Positions 51,255 to 61,700 of a stretch of DNA of 64,000 bases are shown piece after piece (position 1 is the first letter of the stretch; every line of letters starts with the position of its first letter). This DNA comes from Actinophytocola gossypii (GTDB lineage: Bacteria > Actinomycetota > Actinomycetes > Mycobacteriales > Pseudonocardiaceae). The translations under genes were made by a program, and so were the position numbers. The notes beneath the pieces are model-generated. The model made no database searches. It had not been told where the DNA came from and saw only the letters and a list, made by a program, of their open reading frames with translations. Where the stretch lies: NCBI RefSeq assembly GCF_025165815.1, contig NZ_JAFFZE010000006.1, forward strand, positions 434,001 through 498,000, in the 5' to 3' direction.

Positions 51255-51760
51255 CGCCGCCGGTGCATGAGCGGGTTCTCGAAGAACGAGTCCTCGTCCT
51301 CCTCCTCGACCGGGCGCCGGCGCCGGGCCGAGGGCGGCTCGGGCCGCGGCGGCTCCTCCTCGGCCGGCGGTTCGGGCTGCTCCGGCTCGGCGACGCCGAT
51401 CTCGACCAGCTTCTCCATGCTCGCCGGGGGAACCCTGGACAGCGAGTCGAAGGCGGCGGCCACGCCGTGGTCGAGCCGCCCGGTCGCCAGGCCCTCGACG
51501 ACCTGCCGCCAGGTCACCTCGCCCCGGTTGATCCGCTCGATGACCCGCTGCCACTCCTCGGTCCGCCCGTGGCCCTCGACGTAGGCCTTGATCCGCTCGA
51601 CGTCCTCGTCGGTCGGCGGCTCCGGCGGGCCCGCGCGGCGCTCCATGTCCTCGGCCTGCTGCTCGGCCGCGCGCGCCTTGGCGAAGGCGTAGTCGATGCG
51701 CGCGTCCAGCTCGCGCTCGGCCTGGTCCATGTCGAATGTCGGAAGTGATCGACCCTGCAT
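51251..51760 (-). CDS. Acidic/basic low-complexity protein of WXG100-type locus
   Basis: 169 residues. Helical N-terminal part (about 10-110; MDQAERELDARIDYAFAKARAAEQQAEDME; WRQVVEGLATGRLDHGVA) and a charged Pro/Glu/Arg-rich tail (115-169). No known domain recognised. Follows the WXG-type gene by 12 bases, so an accessory to it, perhaps a chaperone-like protein. Overlaps the convergent SDR end by 4 bases. Confidence 0.75.
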   Translation of the reverse strand: MQGRSLPTFDMDQAERELDARIDYAFAKARAAEQQAEDMERRAGPPEPPTDEDVERIKAYVEGHGRTEEWQRVIERINRGEVTWRQVVEGLATGRLDHGVAAAFDSLSRVPPASMEKLVEIGVAEPEQPEPPAEEEPPRPEPPSARRRRPVEEEDEDSFFENPLMHRRR

Positions 51761-51772
51761 TGGTCCTGCCCC

Positions 51773-53038
51773 CTACTGGTTCTCGGCGCCCGCCGCGATG
51801 TCCTCCAACTCGGTCAGCGCGTCGTCCGCCGAGTTGATGCCTTCGGTGACCTGGGTCTTCTGCTCGTCCATGGTCGTGCGCTGTTCGTTGATGGTCTCGG
51901 CGGTCTCCACCGCGTCGGTGAGGCTGCCGATCTCCGGGATCGTCTGGACGGTGGTGAGCAGCTCGGACAGGGTGTTGAAGTACTCCTGCATGCTGGTCAC
52001 CACCTGCTCCATGGAGGTGAACAGGTCGAACACCGCCTGCGCGGTGTTGATGATCGACATGATGTCGTCGTAGAGGTCGTCGATGTCGACGCCGAAGATC
52101 TTGCCGATCCACTTGCCGGCGGACTGGATGGCCGTCCACGCCCAGCCGACGACCGGGATGGCCTTGGTGGCGATCTTGCGCGCGACGGTGATGAGCCGGT
52201 TGATGCAGTCGACGGCGAGCTGGGCGATCCGCTTGGAGACGTCGGCGATCTTGTCGAAGCCCTTGGCGACGAACTCGCCGAGCTGCTGGCCCGCCCAGAC
52301 CGCGCCCTTCTTCCAGAACAGGTCGAAGAACTGCTCGAACGCGGCGGCCGCGTCGCCTTCCCAGTACTCGGTGGCCAGTGTGCTGGCGTTGTTGCCGAGG
52401 CTGGCGGCGAGGAGGCCGAAGTTGGTGCCGACGCTGCGCCAGGCTTCGCCGTTGGCGGCGATGCTGTTGTAGTTGCCGGCGAGGGGGGAGATCATCGAGT
52501 CGGTGAAGCCCTTGCCGCCGTCGACGTCGAACTCCGACCAGATCCAGTCGAGAACGGTCAGCACGCCACCGGTGTCGATGTCCTCGGAGTAGTTGGTGTC
52601 CGGCCGGTCGATGGCGGAGATGTCGGTCTCGGTGTACTTGAAGTCCGACGAGCCGTCGTCGAGGTGCCGGTCGTACCCGTCGCCGTTGCCGTAGCCGTGA
52701 CCGAAGTCGATCTCCTCGTCGGTGCCGCCGCCGAGGCCGTTGCGTTCGAGCAGCGACTTGTTGTTCTCGTCGACGTACCCGTAGCTCTTGGCCGCTCCGA
52801 GGACGGAGTCGCCCAGGTCGCAGAGCTTGCGCTGCATCTCGCTGAACGCCGAGCCGACCATGACCGACGCCTCGCCGTTGACGATGTCGCCGAGTGGTTC
52901 GAGCAGCCCGACGAACCCGTGGTCGCTCATGCCCTCGTCGCGCGCGAGCCGTTCGATGGTCGGCAGCGTGTAGCCCGCCTCCGCGCTCAGGTAGAAGCCG
53001 AAGTCGGCGATGGCGTCCTCGAAAGCGGTGTAACCCAT
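51773..53038 (-). CDS. Large WXG100-type protein, copy B
   Basis: 421 residues from ATG 53038 (MGYTAFEDAIADFGFYLSAE). A WXG-like core lies near 215-270 (GEAWRSVGTNFGLLAAS; LATEYWEGDAAAAFEQFFD), followed by a helical region with a hydrophobic patch (IPVVGWAWTAIQSAGKWIG) and a C-terminal helical bundle. Copy A at 53903 has the same length and nearly the same sequence beyond residue ~140. Probably a T7SS substrate or its scaffold. A frame to 53155 adds an unlikely leader. Confidence 0.82.
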   Translation of the reverse strand: MGYTAFEDAIADFGFYLSAEAGYTLPTIERLARDEGMSDHGFVGLLEPLGDIVNGEASVMVGSAFSEMQRKLCDLGDSVLGAAKSYGYVDENNKSLLERNGLGGGTDEEIDFGHGYGNGDGYDRHLDDGSSDFKYTETDISAIDRPDTNYSEDIDTGGVLTVLDWIWSEFDVDGGKGFTDSMISPLAGNYNSIAANGEAWRSVGTNFGLLAASLGNNASTLATEYWEGDAAAAFEQFFDLFWKKGAVWAGQQLGEFVAKGFDKIADVSKRIAQLAVDCINRLITVARKIATKAIPVVGWAWTAIQSAGKWIGKIFGVDIDDLYDDIMSIINTAQAVFDLFTSMEQVVTSMQEYFNTLSELLTTVQTIPEIGSLTDAVETAETINEQRTTMDEQKTQVTEGINSADDALTELEDIAAGAENQ

Positions 53039-53180
53039 GTGCCCCCCTTGGGCGATGTCTCGATGAAGGAAGTGTCCTACTGAGAGTCCAGACCGTCCGT
53101 CCGCCGGGTCGGTTCCTGGTGCGGCCGGGTCGACCGGCACTTTTTGCATTCGCAAGCCCGGTGGTCACCCGGCGCGCGCG

Positions 53181-53810
53181 TCAGCGAAGTCTGGACTCCA
53201 CAGCGGGGACCAGCTCGTCGGCGAGTGCCCGGAGCTGTTCCTGCGTGCCCTGCGGGGACGAGGTCGTGATGACCTCCACCAGTTGGCCGTCGTCGAGCTC
53301 GAGGATCGCCACGAGGTGGTTCTCGGTGATCATCCGGACCTCGAGCGACGTGTCGGCGTAGCCGGCGGCGTCGCCGAGGCCCTCGATCGGGGTGTAGGCG
53401 ACGGTCTTGGCGTCCGCGTCCACGAAGTACTTGTCCAGCGCGTCCTTGGGATCGGTCGACCCGCTGCTCGCGGTGCGCACGGTGGTGCTGACGTCGAGCG
53501 CCTTGTCGATGTTCTCGACGTCCGAGGCCATCACCGACTCGGTGACGTACGTGCAGCTGACGGACTCGCGCTCCTCCTGCTCGAGCCCGCCCTGCGCGTC
53601 CTCGACCGACTCGCCGTACTGCTCCTCGATCGTGGCGGTGTCGATGAACGAGCACAGGTCGTCGGCCAGGTCCGAGATAGACCCCGTGGCCCCGCCCGCC
53701 TGCTCGCTGGTGGCCTGATCCCCGCCGGGATCGTCGTTCGTCCCGCCCTCGCTGCCGCACCCGGCCATGAGCAACGCGACGGCGACGACGCCGAGCGCCG
53801 TTCGCCTCAT
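53181..53810 (-). CDS. Lipoprotein of WXG100-type locus (DUF3558-like)
   Basis: 209 residues from ATG 53810. Signal peptide with lipobox LLMAGCGS (Cys ~18), a Ser/Gly/Glu-rich stretch, then a DUF3558-like beta domain (LCSFIDTATIEEQYG; ESVSCTYVTESV). Membrane-anchored, outside the cell. Lies between the two large WXG-type copies. A decayed copy of its start exists at 55255-55345, evidence of duplication of the pair. Confidence 0.8.
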   Translation of the reverse strand: MRRTALGVVAVALLMAGCGSEGGTNDDPGGDQATSEQAGGATGSISDLADDLCSFIDTATIEEQYGESVEDAQGGLEQEERESVSCTYVTESVMASDVENIDKALDVSTTVRTASSGSTDPKDALDKYFVDADAKTVAYTPIEGLGDAAGYADTSLEVRMITENHLVAILELDDGQLVEVITTSSPQGTQEQLRALADELVPAVESRLR

Positions 53811-53902
53811 GTCAACCCCCTTCGCCTTCCCTCCCACACGGGAGTCTGCCACGCCGGTCAGGAGCCGCGCAGCCGAACCGGACACACCACCGTCCACCCT
53901 GG

Positions 53903-55168
53903 TCACTTCTCGGCGTTCGCCGCGATGTCCTCCAACTCGGTCAGCGCGTCGTCCGCCGAGTTGATGCCTTCGGTGACCTGGGTCTCCTGTTCGTTCATGG
54001 CCGTCGTCTGCTCGTTGATGGTCTCCGCGGTCTCCACCGCGTCGGTCAGGTTGCCGATCTCCGGGATCGTCTGCACGGTGGCGAGCAGTTCGGAGAGGGT
54101 GTTGAAGTAGCCCTCCATGCTCTGCACCACCTGGTCCATGGACGTGAACAGGTCGAACACCGCCTGTGCCGTGTTGATGATCGACATGATGTCGTCGTAG
54201 AGGTCGTCGATGTCGACGCCGAAGATCTTGCCGACCCACTTGGCGGCGGACTGGATGGCCGTCCACGCCCAGCCGACGACCGGAAGGGCCTTGGTGGCGA
54301 TCTTGCGGGCGACGGTGATCAGCCGGTTGATGCAGTCGACGGCGAGCTGGGCGATCCGCTTGGAGACGTCGGCGATCTTGTCGAAGCCCTTGGCGACGAA
54401 CTCGCCGAGAGCCTCACCGGCCCAGACGGCGCCCTTCTTCCAGAACAGGTCGAAGAACTGCTCGAACGTGGTGGCGGCCTCGCCCTCCCAGTACTCGGTC
54501 GCGAGAGTGCTGGCGTTGTTGCCCAGGCTCGCGGCCAGCAGGCCGAAGTTGGTGCCGACACTGCGCCAGGCCTCGCCGTTGGCGGCGATGCTGTTGTAGT
54601 TGCCGGCGAGCGGGGAGATCATCGAGTCGGTGAAGCCCTTGCCGCCGTCGACGTCGAACTCCGACCAGATCCAGTCGAGAACGGTGAGTACCCCGCCGGT
54701 GTCGATGTCCTCGGAGTAGTTGGTGTCCGGGCGGTCGATGTCCGAGATGTCGGTCTCGGTGGTCTTGAAGTCGGACCCGCCGTCCGCGCCGTGGTTGTCG
54801 TAGCCGCCGTGCGGGCCGCCGTAACCGGTGCCGAAGTCGATGTCCTCGTCGGTGCCGCCGTCGAGCCCGTTGCGTTCGAGCATCGTCATGTTGGCCTCGT
54901 CGACGTAGCCGTAGCTCTTGGCGGCGGCGAGGACGGAGTCGCCGAGGTCGCAGAGCTTGCGCTGCATCTCGCTGAACGCCGAGCCGACCATGACCGAGGC
55001 CTCGCCGTTGACGATGTCGCCGAGTGGTTCGAGCAGCCCGAGGAACCCGTGGTCGCTCATCCCCTCCTCGCGGGCGAGTTTCTCGATGTTGGGCAGGGTC
55101 TGGCCGGCCTCCGCGCTCAGGTAGAAACCGAAGTCGGCGATGGCGTCCTGGAAAGCGGTGTAACCCAT
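53903..55168 (-). CDS. Large WXG100-type protein, copy A
   Basis: 421 residues. Same layout as copy B; differences cluster in residues ~100-145, where the Gly/Asp/His/Tyr-rich stretch (YGGPHGGYDNHGADGG in A) is rearranged, and scattered positions after it. WXG-like core LATEYWEGEAATTFEQFFD. Gene 92 bases upstream of the lipoprotein gene's coding start, same strand. Tandem duplication is clear from both genes and flanks. Confidence 0.82.
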   Translation of the reverse strand: MGYTAFQDAIADFGFYLSAEAGQTLPNIEKLAREEGMSDHGFLGLLEPLGDIVNGEASVMVGSAFSEMQRKLCDLGDSVLAAAKSYGYVDEANMTMLERNGLDGGTDEDIDFGTGYGGPHGGYDNHGADGGSDFKTTETDISDIDRPDTNYSEDIDTGGVLTVLDWIWSEFDVDGGKGFTDSMISPLAGNYNSIAANGEAWRSVGTNFGLLAASLGNNASTLATEYWEGEAATTFEQFFDLFWKKGAVWAGEALGEFVAKGFDKIADVSKRIAQLAVDCINRLITVARKIATKALPVVGWAWTAIQSAAKWVGKIFGVDIDDLYDDIMSIINTAQAVFDLFTSMDQVVQSMEGYFNTLSELLATVQTIPEIGNLTDAVETAETINEQTTAMNEQETQVTEGINSADDALTELEDIAANAEK

Positions 55169-55254
55169 GTCTCCCCTTGAAAAATGGCAGGCGGAAAAGT
55201 GATGTGTCCGTGCGATCAGAGATTTGTCGAGCCCGTGGCATCGACGGCCTGTTC

Positions 55255-55420
55255 GCTGATGATCCGAACGCCGCTATCCCGCAGCCAGCCGTGAGCGGCG
55301 CGGTCGCGACAGCGACGGCGCCGAGCGCCGTACGCGAGTCCAACCCCCTGATCCGCCCCTCCCCGAACGGGAGTGTGCCACGCCGGAGCGGAGTCGCGCA
55401 GCCGAATCGAAAACACCCCG
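55255..55420 (-). pseudogene. Decayed lipoprotein gene start plus promoter, upstream of WXG copy A
   Basis: On the minus strand, TALGAVAVATAPLTAGCG mirrors the lipoprotein start at 53810 (TALGVVAVALLMAGCG). The upstream flank (CGGGAGTGTGCCACGCCGG) also matches the flank of that gene (53840-53880). The frame then dissolves before copy A. So the ancestral unit lipoprotein-WXG was duplicated and one lipoprotein lost all but its signal sequence. Confidence 0.7.
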
Positions 55421-55425
55421 CGGAA

Positions 55426-56400
55426 TCAGGACAGGGGCTCGTTGCGGGCCGCCATCGCCCGTCCGACGTCGGCCAGGGCGGCGCGCAGCGACGGCGGCGA
55501 CAGCACCTCCACCCCCGCGCCCAGGCCGCAGAGCTGCGTCAACGCCACGTCCTCCGCCTCCACCGCCAGCGAGACCTCGCGCCAGCCCTCGTCGTCCGGC
55601 TCGCCCGCGGCGGCCAGTGCCTCGGCGGCCGCCTCCGGGTCGGTGACCTCCCGCAGCACCCGCTGCGCCCACGGGCTCAGCCGCAGCCGCACCCGGTCGC
55701 GCAGCAGCGACCGCTCGAACCTCGCCGACGTCTCCGCCCACCAGGTCGCCAGGTCGAAGTCCGGGCGGGTGAACGTCTCGGACGGCTCCACCGCAACGAG
55801 CCGGGCCACCCGGTACGTGCGGGGAACCTCACCGGGCACCGGCCGGGCGACCAGGTACCAGACCCCGGCCTTCCCCACGACGCCCAGTGGCTCCAGCAGG
55901 CGTTCCACCTCGCTGTCGGCGCGGCGGTAGCGCACCCGCACCCGCCGGGCGTCCGCCACGGCCGACGCGACCGCGGTCAGGTGGCGCGCCTCCTCCGGCC
56001 GGTGGAACCAGCCCGGCGCGTCCAGGTGGAACCGGGCGCCGACCTGCTCGGCGTAGTCCCGCAACCCGGCCGGCAGGGTGGCCAGGACCTTCGCCCTCGC
56101 GCCGGTCAGCGCGGAGCCGAGGCCCAGCTCGGCCAGCACCTCCGGCACACCGGTGGCGAGCATCGCGGCCGCCTCCTTGCCGGTGAGGCCGTCCAGCCGG
56201 GTGCGCCATCCGTCCACCAGCCGGATGCCGCCGGACCGGCCCTGCTCGGTCCACAGCGGAACGCCGGCCGCCTCCAGCGAGGCGATGTCGCGGTACACCG
56301 TCCGCTCCGACACGGCCAGTGCCTCGGCCAGCTCGGCGGCCGTGGCGCGGCGGCGGTGCTGGAGCAGGAACAGCAGGGTCACCAGGCGCTCGGCTCGCAT
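55426..56400 (-). CDS. WYL-domain helix-turn-helix regulator (YafY type)
   Basis: 324 residues. N-terminal winged helix (AELAEALAVSERTVYRDIASLEAAGVPLWTE) and a WYL domain (about 130-310) with VRVRYRRAD and the core WYLVARPVPGEVPRTYRVARL. Such proteins sense ssDNA or nucleotide-like ligands or metabolites. 34 bases before the SigJ gene on the same strand order, possibly unrelated. Confidence 0.92.
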   Translation of the reverse strand: MRAERLVTLLFLLQHRRRATAAELAEALAVSERTVYRDIASLEAAGVPLWTEQGRSGGIRLVDGWRTRLDGLTGKEAAAMLATGVPEVLAELGLGSALTGARAKVLATLPAGLRDYAEQVGARFHLDAPGWFHRPEEARHLTAVASAVADARRVRVRYRRADSEVERLLEPLGVVGKAGVWYLVARPVPGEVPRTYRVARLVAVEPSETFTRPDFDLATWWAETSARFERSLLRDRVRLRLSPWAQRVLREVTDPEAAAEALAAAGEPDDEGWREVSLAVEAEDVALTQLCGLGAGVEVLSPPSLRAALADVGRAMAARNEPLS

Positions 56401-56434
56401 CCGTCGATTGTGCGGCCTCCGCGGTGCGGACCGG

Positions 56435-57367
56435 TCACCACGACTCGACGAGCGGCGCGTCGTGCTCGTGCCGGCGCCATTCCGCGGTGAGCCGGCCGAG
56501 CCGGGACGCGGTGGCCATGCCGCGCACGGCCGCGATCCGCTCGCCGCGGACCTCCAGGATCACCACGCCGACGATCCGCTCGCCGATCACGGCGACCATC
56601 GCGGGGGAGCCGTTGACCACGGCGGCGTGCAGCGCGGGGGAGCCGCCGGCGATCCGCCGCTTCGCCGACGTCGGCTTGAAGCCGGCCCGGAGCACCGAGG
56701 CGATCCGCTCGGGATCGGTGAACCGCTGCAACCTGCCGGAGCCGGCGCCGTCGGTGATCGCGACCGCGTCGTCGGTCAGTAGCGCGACCAGCCGTTCCGT
56801 GCGCCCGGAGGACGCGGCGTCGATGAACGCCTCGACGACCCGGCGGGCGGACGCGCGGTCGACCGCCTCGGTGCGGCGCGCGGTCGTGACGTGCCGCCTG
56901 GCCCGGTGGGCGTGCTGCTGGCTGGCGGCCTCGGTGATGTCGAGCAGCTCGGCGATCTCCGCGTGCGGATAGGAGAACGCCTCGCGCAGCACGTAGACGG
57001 CCCGCTCGATCGGTGAGAGGCGTTCCATGAGCATCAGCACCGCCACACTCACCGACTCGCGCTGCTCGACCGTGTCCGCCGGACCGAGCATCGGGTCGCC
57101 GTCGAGGAGCGGTTCCGGAAGCCAGTCGCCCGCCGCGCGCTCGCGCCGCGTCACCGCCGACCGGAGCCGGTCGAGCGACAGGTTGGTCACCACCTTGGTC
57201 AGCCACGCCTCCGGCACCTCGATGCGTGCCCGGTCGGCGGCCTGCCAGCGCAGGAACGCGTCCTGCACCGTGTCCTCCGCGTCGGCGGCCGAGCCGAGCA
57301 GGCGGTACGCCAACGAGGCCAACCTGTTCCGGTTGGCCTCGAAGCGTTGCACGGTGACGGTGTCCAT
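56435..57367 (-). CDS. sigJ: ECF sigma factor SigJ-type with SnoaL-like tail
   Basis: 310 residues. Region 2 NRNRLASLAYRLLGSAADAEDTVQDAFLRWQAADRARIEVPEAWLTKVVTNLSLDRL; region 4 LSPIERAVYVLREAFSYPHAEIAELLDITEAASQQHAHRAR. SnoaL-like tail about 190-300. Matches the ECF41/SigJ group, which typically controls an adjacent redox gene; here an NDH-2-like oxidoreductase ends 20 bases upstream of it, same strand. Confidence 0.9.
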   Translation of the reverse strand: MDTVTVQRFEANRNRLASLAYRLLGSAADAEDTVQDAFLRWQAADRARIEVPEAWLTKVVTNLSLDRLRSAVTRRERAAGDWLPEPLLDGDPMLGPADTVEQRESVSVAVLMLMERLSPIERAVYVLREAFSYPHAEIAELLDITEAASQQHAHRARRHVTTARRTEAVDRASARRVVEAFIDAASSGRTERLVALLTDDAVAITDGAGSGRLQRFTDPERIASVLRAGFKPTSAKRRIAGGSPALHAAVVNGSPAMVAVIGERIVGVVILEVRGERIAAVRGMATASRLGRLTAEWRRHEHDAPLVESW

Positions 57368-57387
57368 AGGCGGACTCTAGGCCGTGT

Positions 57388-58578
57388 TCATGCGCTGACC
57401 GGCTCCGCGGCGCGGTCCGCGACGGTGGTCAGCCGGTGCCTGCGGGTGGGCAGTCCGTAGGTCGGGTTGCGCGCGGCCCACCCGGCGCCGACGAGCACGG
57501 ACGCCTTGATCCGCGCGGCCACCCGCCCCCGCAGCGACCACGACTTCGACGCCGCGTCGCCGTCGACCGCCTGGAAGATCGCGTCCCGGCGGCCGAGGCT
57601 GACGCAGTTGGCGAGGTAGCCCAACGTCTTCTCCGGCACCGCGCGGCCGGTCAGGTCGCCGATGATCGTGGCCGTGACCTGCATCCTGGTGAACCCGGCC
57701 GAGGCGCAGGACATCGGCAGCGGCCGGCCGTTGTCGCCGATGACGTACGCGCAGTCCCCGGCGGCGTAGACGCCCGGGTGCGAGACCGAACGCATCATGC
57801 GGTCGACGGTGATCCGGCCGTCGTCCTGGACCTGGAGGCCGCTGGCCGCGGCGATCGGGTGGGCGGCGAACCCGGCCGCCCACACGGTCGCGTCGGCGGC
57901 GAACACGGTGCCGTCGGCGGCGACCGCACCGGTCGGCGTGACCCGGCCGATGGTGGTGTGCTCGTGCACCTCGATGCCGAACCGGTCGAAGGCGCGGAGC
58001 AGGTGCCGGCGCGCCTTCCGGCTGAGCCAACCGCCGAGCTCGCCGGTGGTGGCGACGGTGACCCGCAGGTGCGGCCAGGACTCGGCGATCTCCGTGGCGA
58101 GCTCGATGGCGGTGAGGTTGCCACCGACGACCAGCACGGTCCCGTTCTCGCCCAGATCGGTCATCCGTTGGTGCAGGCGCAGCGCGGCCGGCCGTTCGGC
58201 GACGTGGTGGGCGTGCTCGGCCACACCGGGAACGGCGGCGCCGCCCGAGGTGCTGCCGATGGCGTAGAGGAGCGTGTCGTACTCGAGCCGGTCGGTGCCC
58301 TGGTCGTCGGACACGGTGACGGTCCGGTGCTCGGCGTCGACGGCGTCGACCCGGGCCACCCGCAGCCGGACGCCGGTGCCGGCGAAGACCTTCGTGAGGT
58401 CGTGGCGGCGGGGCTCGTCGCCGGTGGCGAGCTGGTGCAGGCGCATCCGCTCGACGAAGTCCGGTTCGGGGTTGACCACGGTGACCTCGACGTCGTCGGG
58501 GTGCAGGTGGCGGGCGAGATGCCCGGCGGCGGCGACTCCGGCATATCCGGCGCCGAGGACGATGAGGTGGTGCCGCAT
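57388..58578 (-). CDS. NDH-2-like FAD/NAD(P) oxidoreductase
   Basis: 396 residues from ATG 58578 (MRHHLIVLGAGYAGVAAAGHLARHL). Two dinucleotide sites: GAGYAGVAAAG and VLVVGGNLTAIELA; a second FAD motif near VYAAGDCAYVIG. Oxidises NAD(P)H and reduces a quinone or other acceptor. Precedes SigJ in the same operon direction, as in many ECF41/SigJ loci. Not an integral membrane protein. Confidence 0.9.
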   Translation of the reverse strand: MRHHLIVLGAGYAGVAAAGHLARHLHPDDVEVTVVNPEPDFVERMRLHQLATGDEPRRHDLTKVFAGTGVRLRVARVDAVDAEHRTVTVSDDQGTDRLEYDTLLYAIGSTSGGAAVPGVAEHAHHVAERPAALRLHQRMTDLGENGTVLVVGGNLTAIELATEIAESWPHLRVTVATTGELGGWLSRKARRHLLRAFDRFGIEVHEHTTIGRVTPTGAVAADGTVFAADATVWAAGFAAHPIAAASGLQVQDDGRITVDRMMRSVSHPGVYAAGDCAYVIGDNGRPLPMSCASAGFTRMQVTATIIGDLTGRAVPEKTLGYLANCVSLGRRDAIFQAVDGDAASKSWSLRGRVAARIKASVLVGAGWAARNPTYGLPTRRHRLTTVADRAAEPVSA

Positions 58579-58706
58579 CTTCGGTGCTCCTGTCTGTTCG
58601 CTTGCCCTTCCTGAACGGGGTGGCACGCGGATTCCTGACAGGTTCGGTTGTGGTCTGGGTCACGGGCCGTGCAACCTCCACCGCCCGGTCCTCGTGGGTT
58701 CTTGGC

Positions 58707-61700
58707 ATGACCCTGCGCAGACTCGCCGGCCTGCTCGCCGGCGCCGCCCTCGCGTCCACCCTGCTGACCGCGCCGGCGGGCGCTGAGCCAGCGGGATCGC
58801 CGACACCGCCTGCTGCCTCGGCGCACACCACCGTCACGCTGGTCACCGGCGACCAGGTGCGGGTCACCGACGGGCGGGTCGCCGGGGTGCGGATGGCGCC
58901 GGGTCGCGAGCACCAGCCGGTCTGGCGGTACGAGGCGAACGGGCACGAGCACGTGCTCCCGGCGGACGCCGCGCCGCTGGTCGACAGCGGCCGGGTGGAC
59001 GAGCGGCTGTTCGACGTCACCGAGCTGCTCCGGCAGGGCCTCGACGACCGCGCCACCGACGTCGTGCCGCTCATCGTGGAGCGGGGTCTGCTGCGCGGCC
59101 GGGCGTTCGCCGGCGGGCTCGCCGAGGTGGACACCCCCAAGGACGGGTCGGCGTGGCGGCGGCTGACCTCCGCCCGCTTCGGCGGCAAGGTCTGGCTCAA
59201 CGGGCGCGTGCGGCCGACGCTGACCGAGAGCGTGCCGAGGGTCGGGGCGCCCGAGGCCTGGGCGGCGGGCTACCGGGGCGACGGCACGACGGTCGCCGTC
59301 CTGGACACCGGCTACGACGCCAACCACCCGGACCTGCGCGGAGTCGTCGTCGGAGCGAAGGACTTCACCGGCGAGGGACCGGCCACCGTGGACACCGTCG
59401 GCCACGGCACCCACGTGGCGAGCACGATCGCCGGCCGCGACGACCGCCGGACCGGGGTGGCGCCCGGGGCGGAACTGCTGGTCGGCAAGGTCCTCGGGGA
59501 GTCGGGCGGCACCGAGGCGGACGTCATCGCCGGCATGGAGTGGGCGGTCGCGCAGGGCGCGGACGTGGTCAACATGAGCCTCGGGTCCGGCCCGACCGAC
59601 GGCACCGACCTGGTGTCGCAGCGGCTGAACGCGCTGTCGGAGTCGAGCGGCACGCTGTTCGTCGTCGCGGCCGGCAACTACGGCGCCCGCGGCACGATCG
59701 GCTCGCCCGGTTCGGCGGACCGCGCGCTCACCGTCGGCAGTGTCACCAAGGACGACGAGCTGTCCGTGTTCACCAGCCGGGGTCCGCGCCTCGGCGACCA
59801 CGGCCTCAAGCCGGAGATCACCGCGCCCGGCTCGGACATCGTCGCCGCCCGCGCCGAGGGCACCAACCCCGCCGCCTCCGTCGACGAGGACTACGTCCGC
59901 ATGTCCGGCACCTCGATGGCCGCCCCGCACGTGGCGGGCGCCGCGGCGATCCTGGCCGGCCAGCACCCGGAGTGGACCGGCGAGCAGCTCAAGAACGCCC
60001 TGGTCGGCAGCGCGCACCGGCTCGCCGGCATCGACACCTACGCCCAGGGCGCCGGCCGGCTCGACGTCGCGCGGGCGGTCACGCAGCCGGTGCGGGCGCG
60101 GGGCGTGCTCGGGTTCGGCGAGGCGTGGGCGGGCGGGGCCGCCGAGCTGACCCGCACGGTGACCTACGTCAACGACGGCGACACCCCGGTCACGCTGGAC
60201 CTCGCGCTGGACGTGGACAGCGACTTGTTCACCGTGGACAGTCCGAGGGTGACGGTGCCGGCGGGGTCGAGCACCGAGGTGACGGTCACCGCGCGGGTGC
60301 CGGCCGAACCCGTCGGCGAGGTCTCCGGCGTGCTGACCGCGACCGGCGACGGGATCACGCTCAGCACGCCGCTCACCGCGAACCTGCCCGGCGAGGCGCA
60401 CACGCTGTCGGTGCGGGTGCTGCCCCGGGACGGCGGCGCGGTCACCTCCCTGCTGCTCCTGCAGAACGAGGACACCGGGTTCACCATGTCCCACCACCCC
60501 ACCGGCGGCGTCGCCACGTTCACCGTGCCGACCGGGCGCTACCGGATCGTCGGCCGCACGCTGGACTACGAGCCGATGTCCGACACCCTCTACGTGCACC
60601 CCACCGGGCTGGTCGACCGCGACACCGAGGTCGTCGTCGACACCGGCGACGGCGAGGAGGTCACCGTCGACCTGGACGACCCGGAAGCGCGGCCCCAGCA
60701 CGGCGGCGGGCACGCGGTGTCGTCCGAGGTGGACGGCGTGCTGGCGAGCATGACCAGGACCAACTACGTGTCCCGGCGCGCGAAGCTCTACACGATCGGC
60801 GGCCCGCGGCTGCACGGCGTCGCGCTGCACCACTTCAGCTACTGGGCCCCGCCGATGGCCACGGTCACCGTCGAGGGGCCGGGCGGGTTCGAGTTCGAGG
60901 ACACCTACGTCGCCAGCTACCCGCGCCTCGAGGGCGTTCTCACCGCCGAGGTCGTGCCCGTCGGCAAGGCCGACCGGGCGGCGATCGACGCCGCGGGCGA
61001 CGTGCGCGGCAAGATCGCGCTGATCTCCCCGCCGGACTGGGCGAACCCGGCCTACCCGCCCGGCGAGCAGCTGCGGGACGGGATCGACCTGCTCGCCGAG
61101 CGAGGGGCGAAGCTCGTGCTGTCGTTCTACAACCCGTTGATCGGCCTGGACGAGTACCCTCGGCTCGCGCTGCCGGTGGTGCTGCTGTTCGGGATGGCCG
61201 ACATGCGGGACCTGGACACGCTGCTGGACGCCGGACCGGTCCAGACCACCGTCACCGGCCGCCGGACGAGCCCGTCGGCGTACTTCCTCGCCGACGCGGT
61301 GTACGGCCGGATCCCGGCCGGGCACGCGTTCCGCTTCCACCGCGAGGGACTCGGGCGGATCGACCGCACCCTGGTCGACACCCTTCCCGCCGACGTGTAC
61401 CGGTACACCCCGGCGACGTTCGGCCGGGACGGGTTCCAGGCGGGTGCGGACGTGGAACTCGACTTCCCGGCGCACCGAACCGACTACGTGACACCCGGGA
61501 CGAGCCTGTCGATGTTCGCGGTCGGCGCGTTCGGCGACGTCGAGGCCGCCGTCGAGACCACCATCCCGGTGACGCTGCGGCGCGGCGAGCGGCGCACCTC
61601 GCGGGTGTTCGCGGCGCCGTTCGGGCCGGAGCTGACGAGGCCGTACACCAGCGCCCAGGACGGCGAGCCGATCCCGTGGGCCTACCGGGAGGGCGACCGG

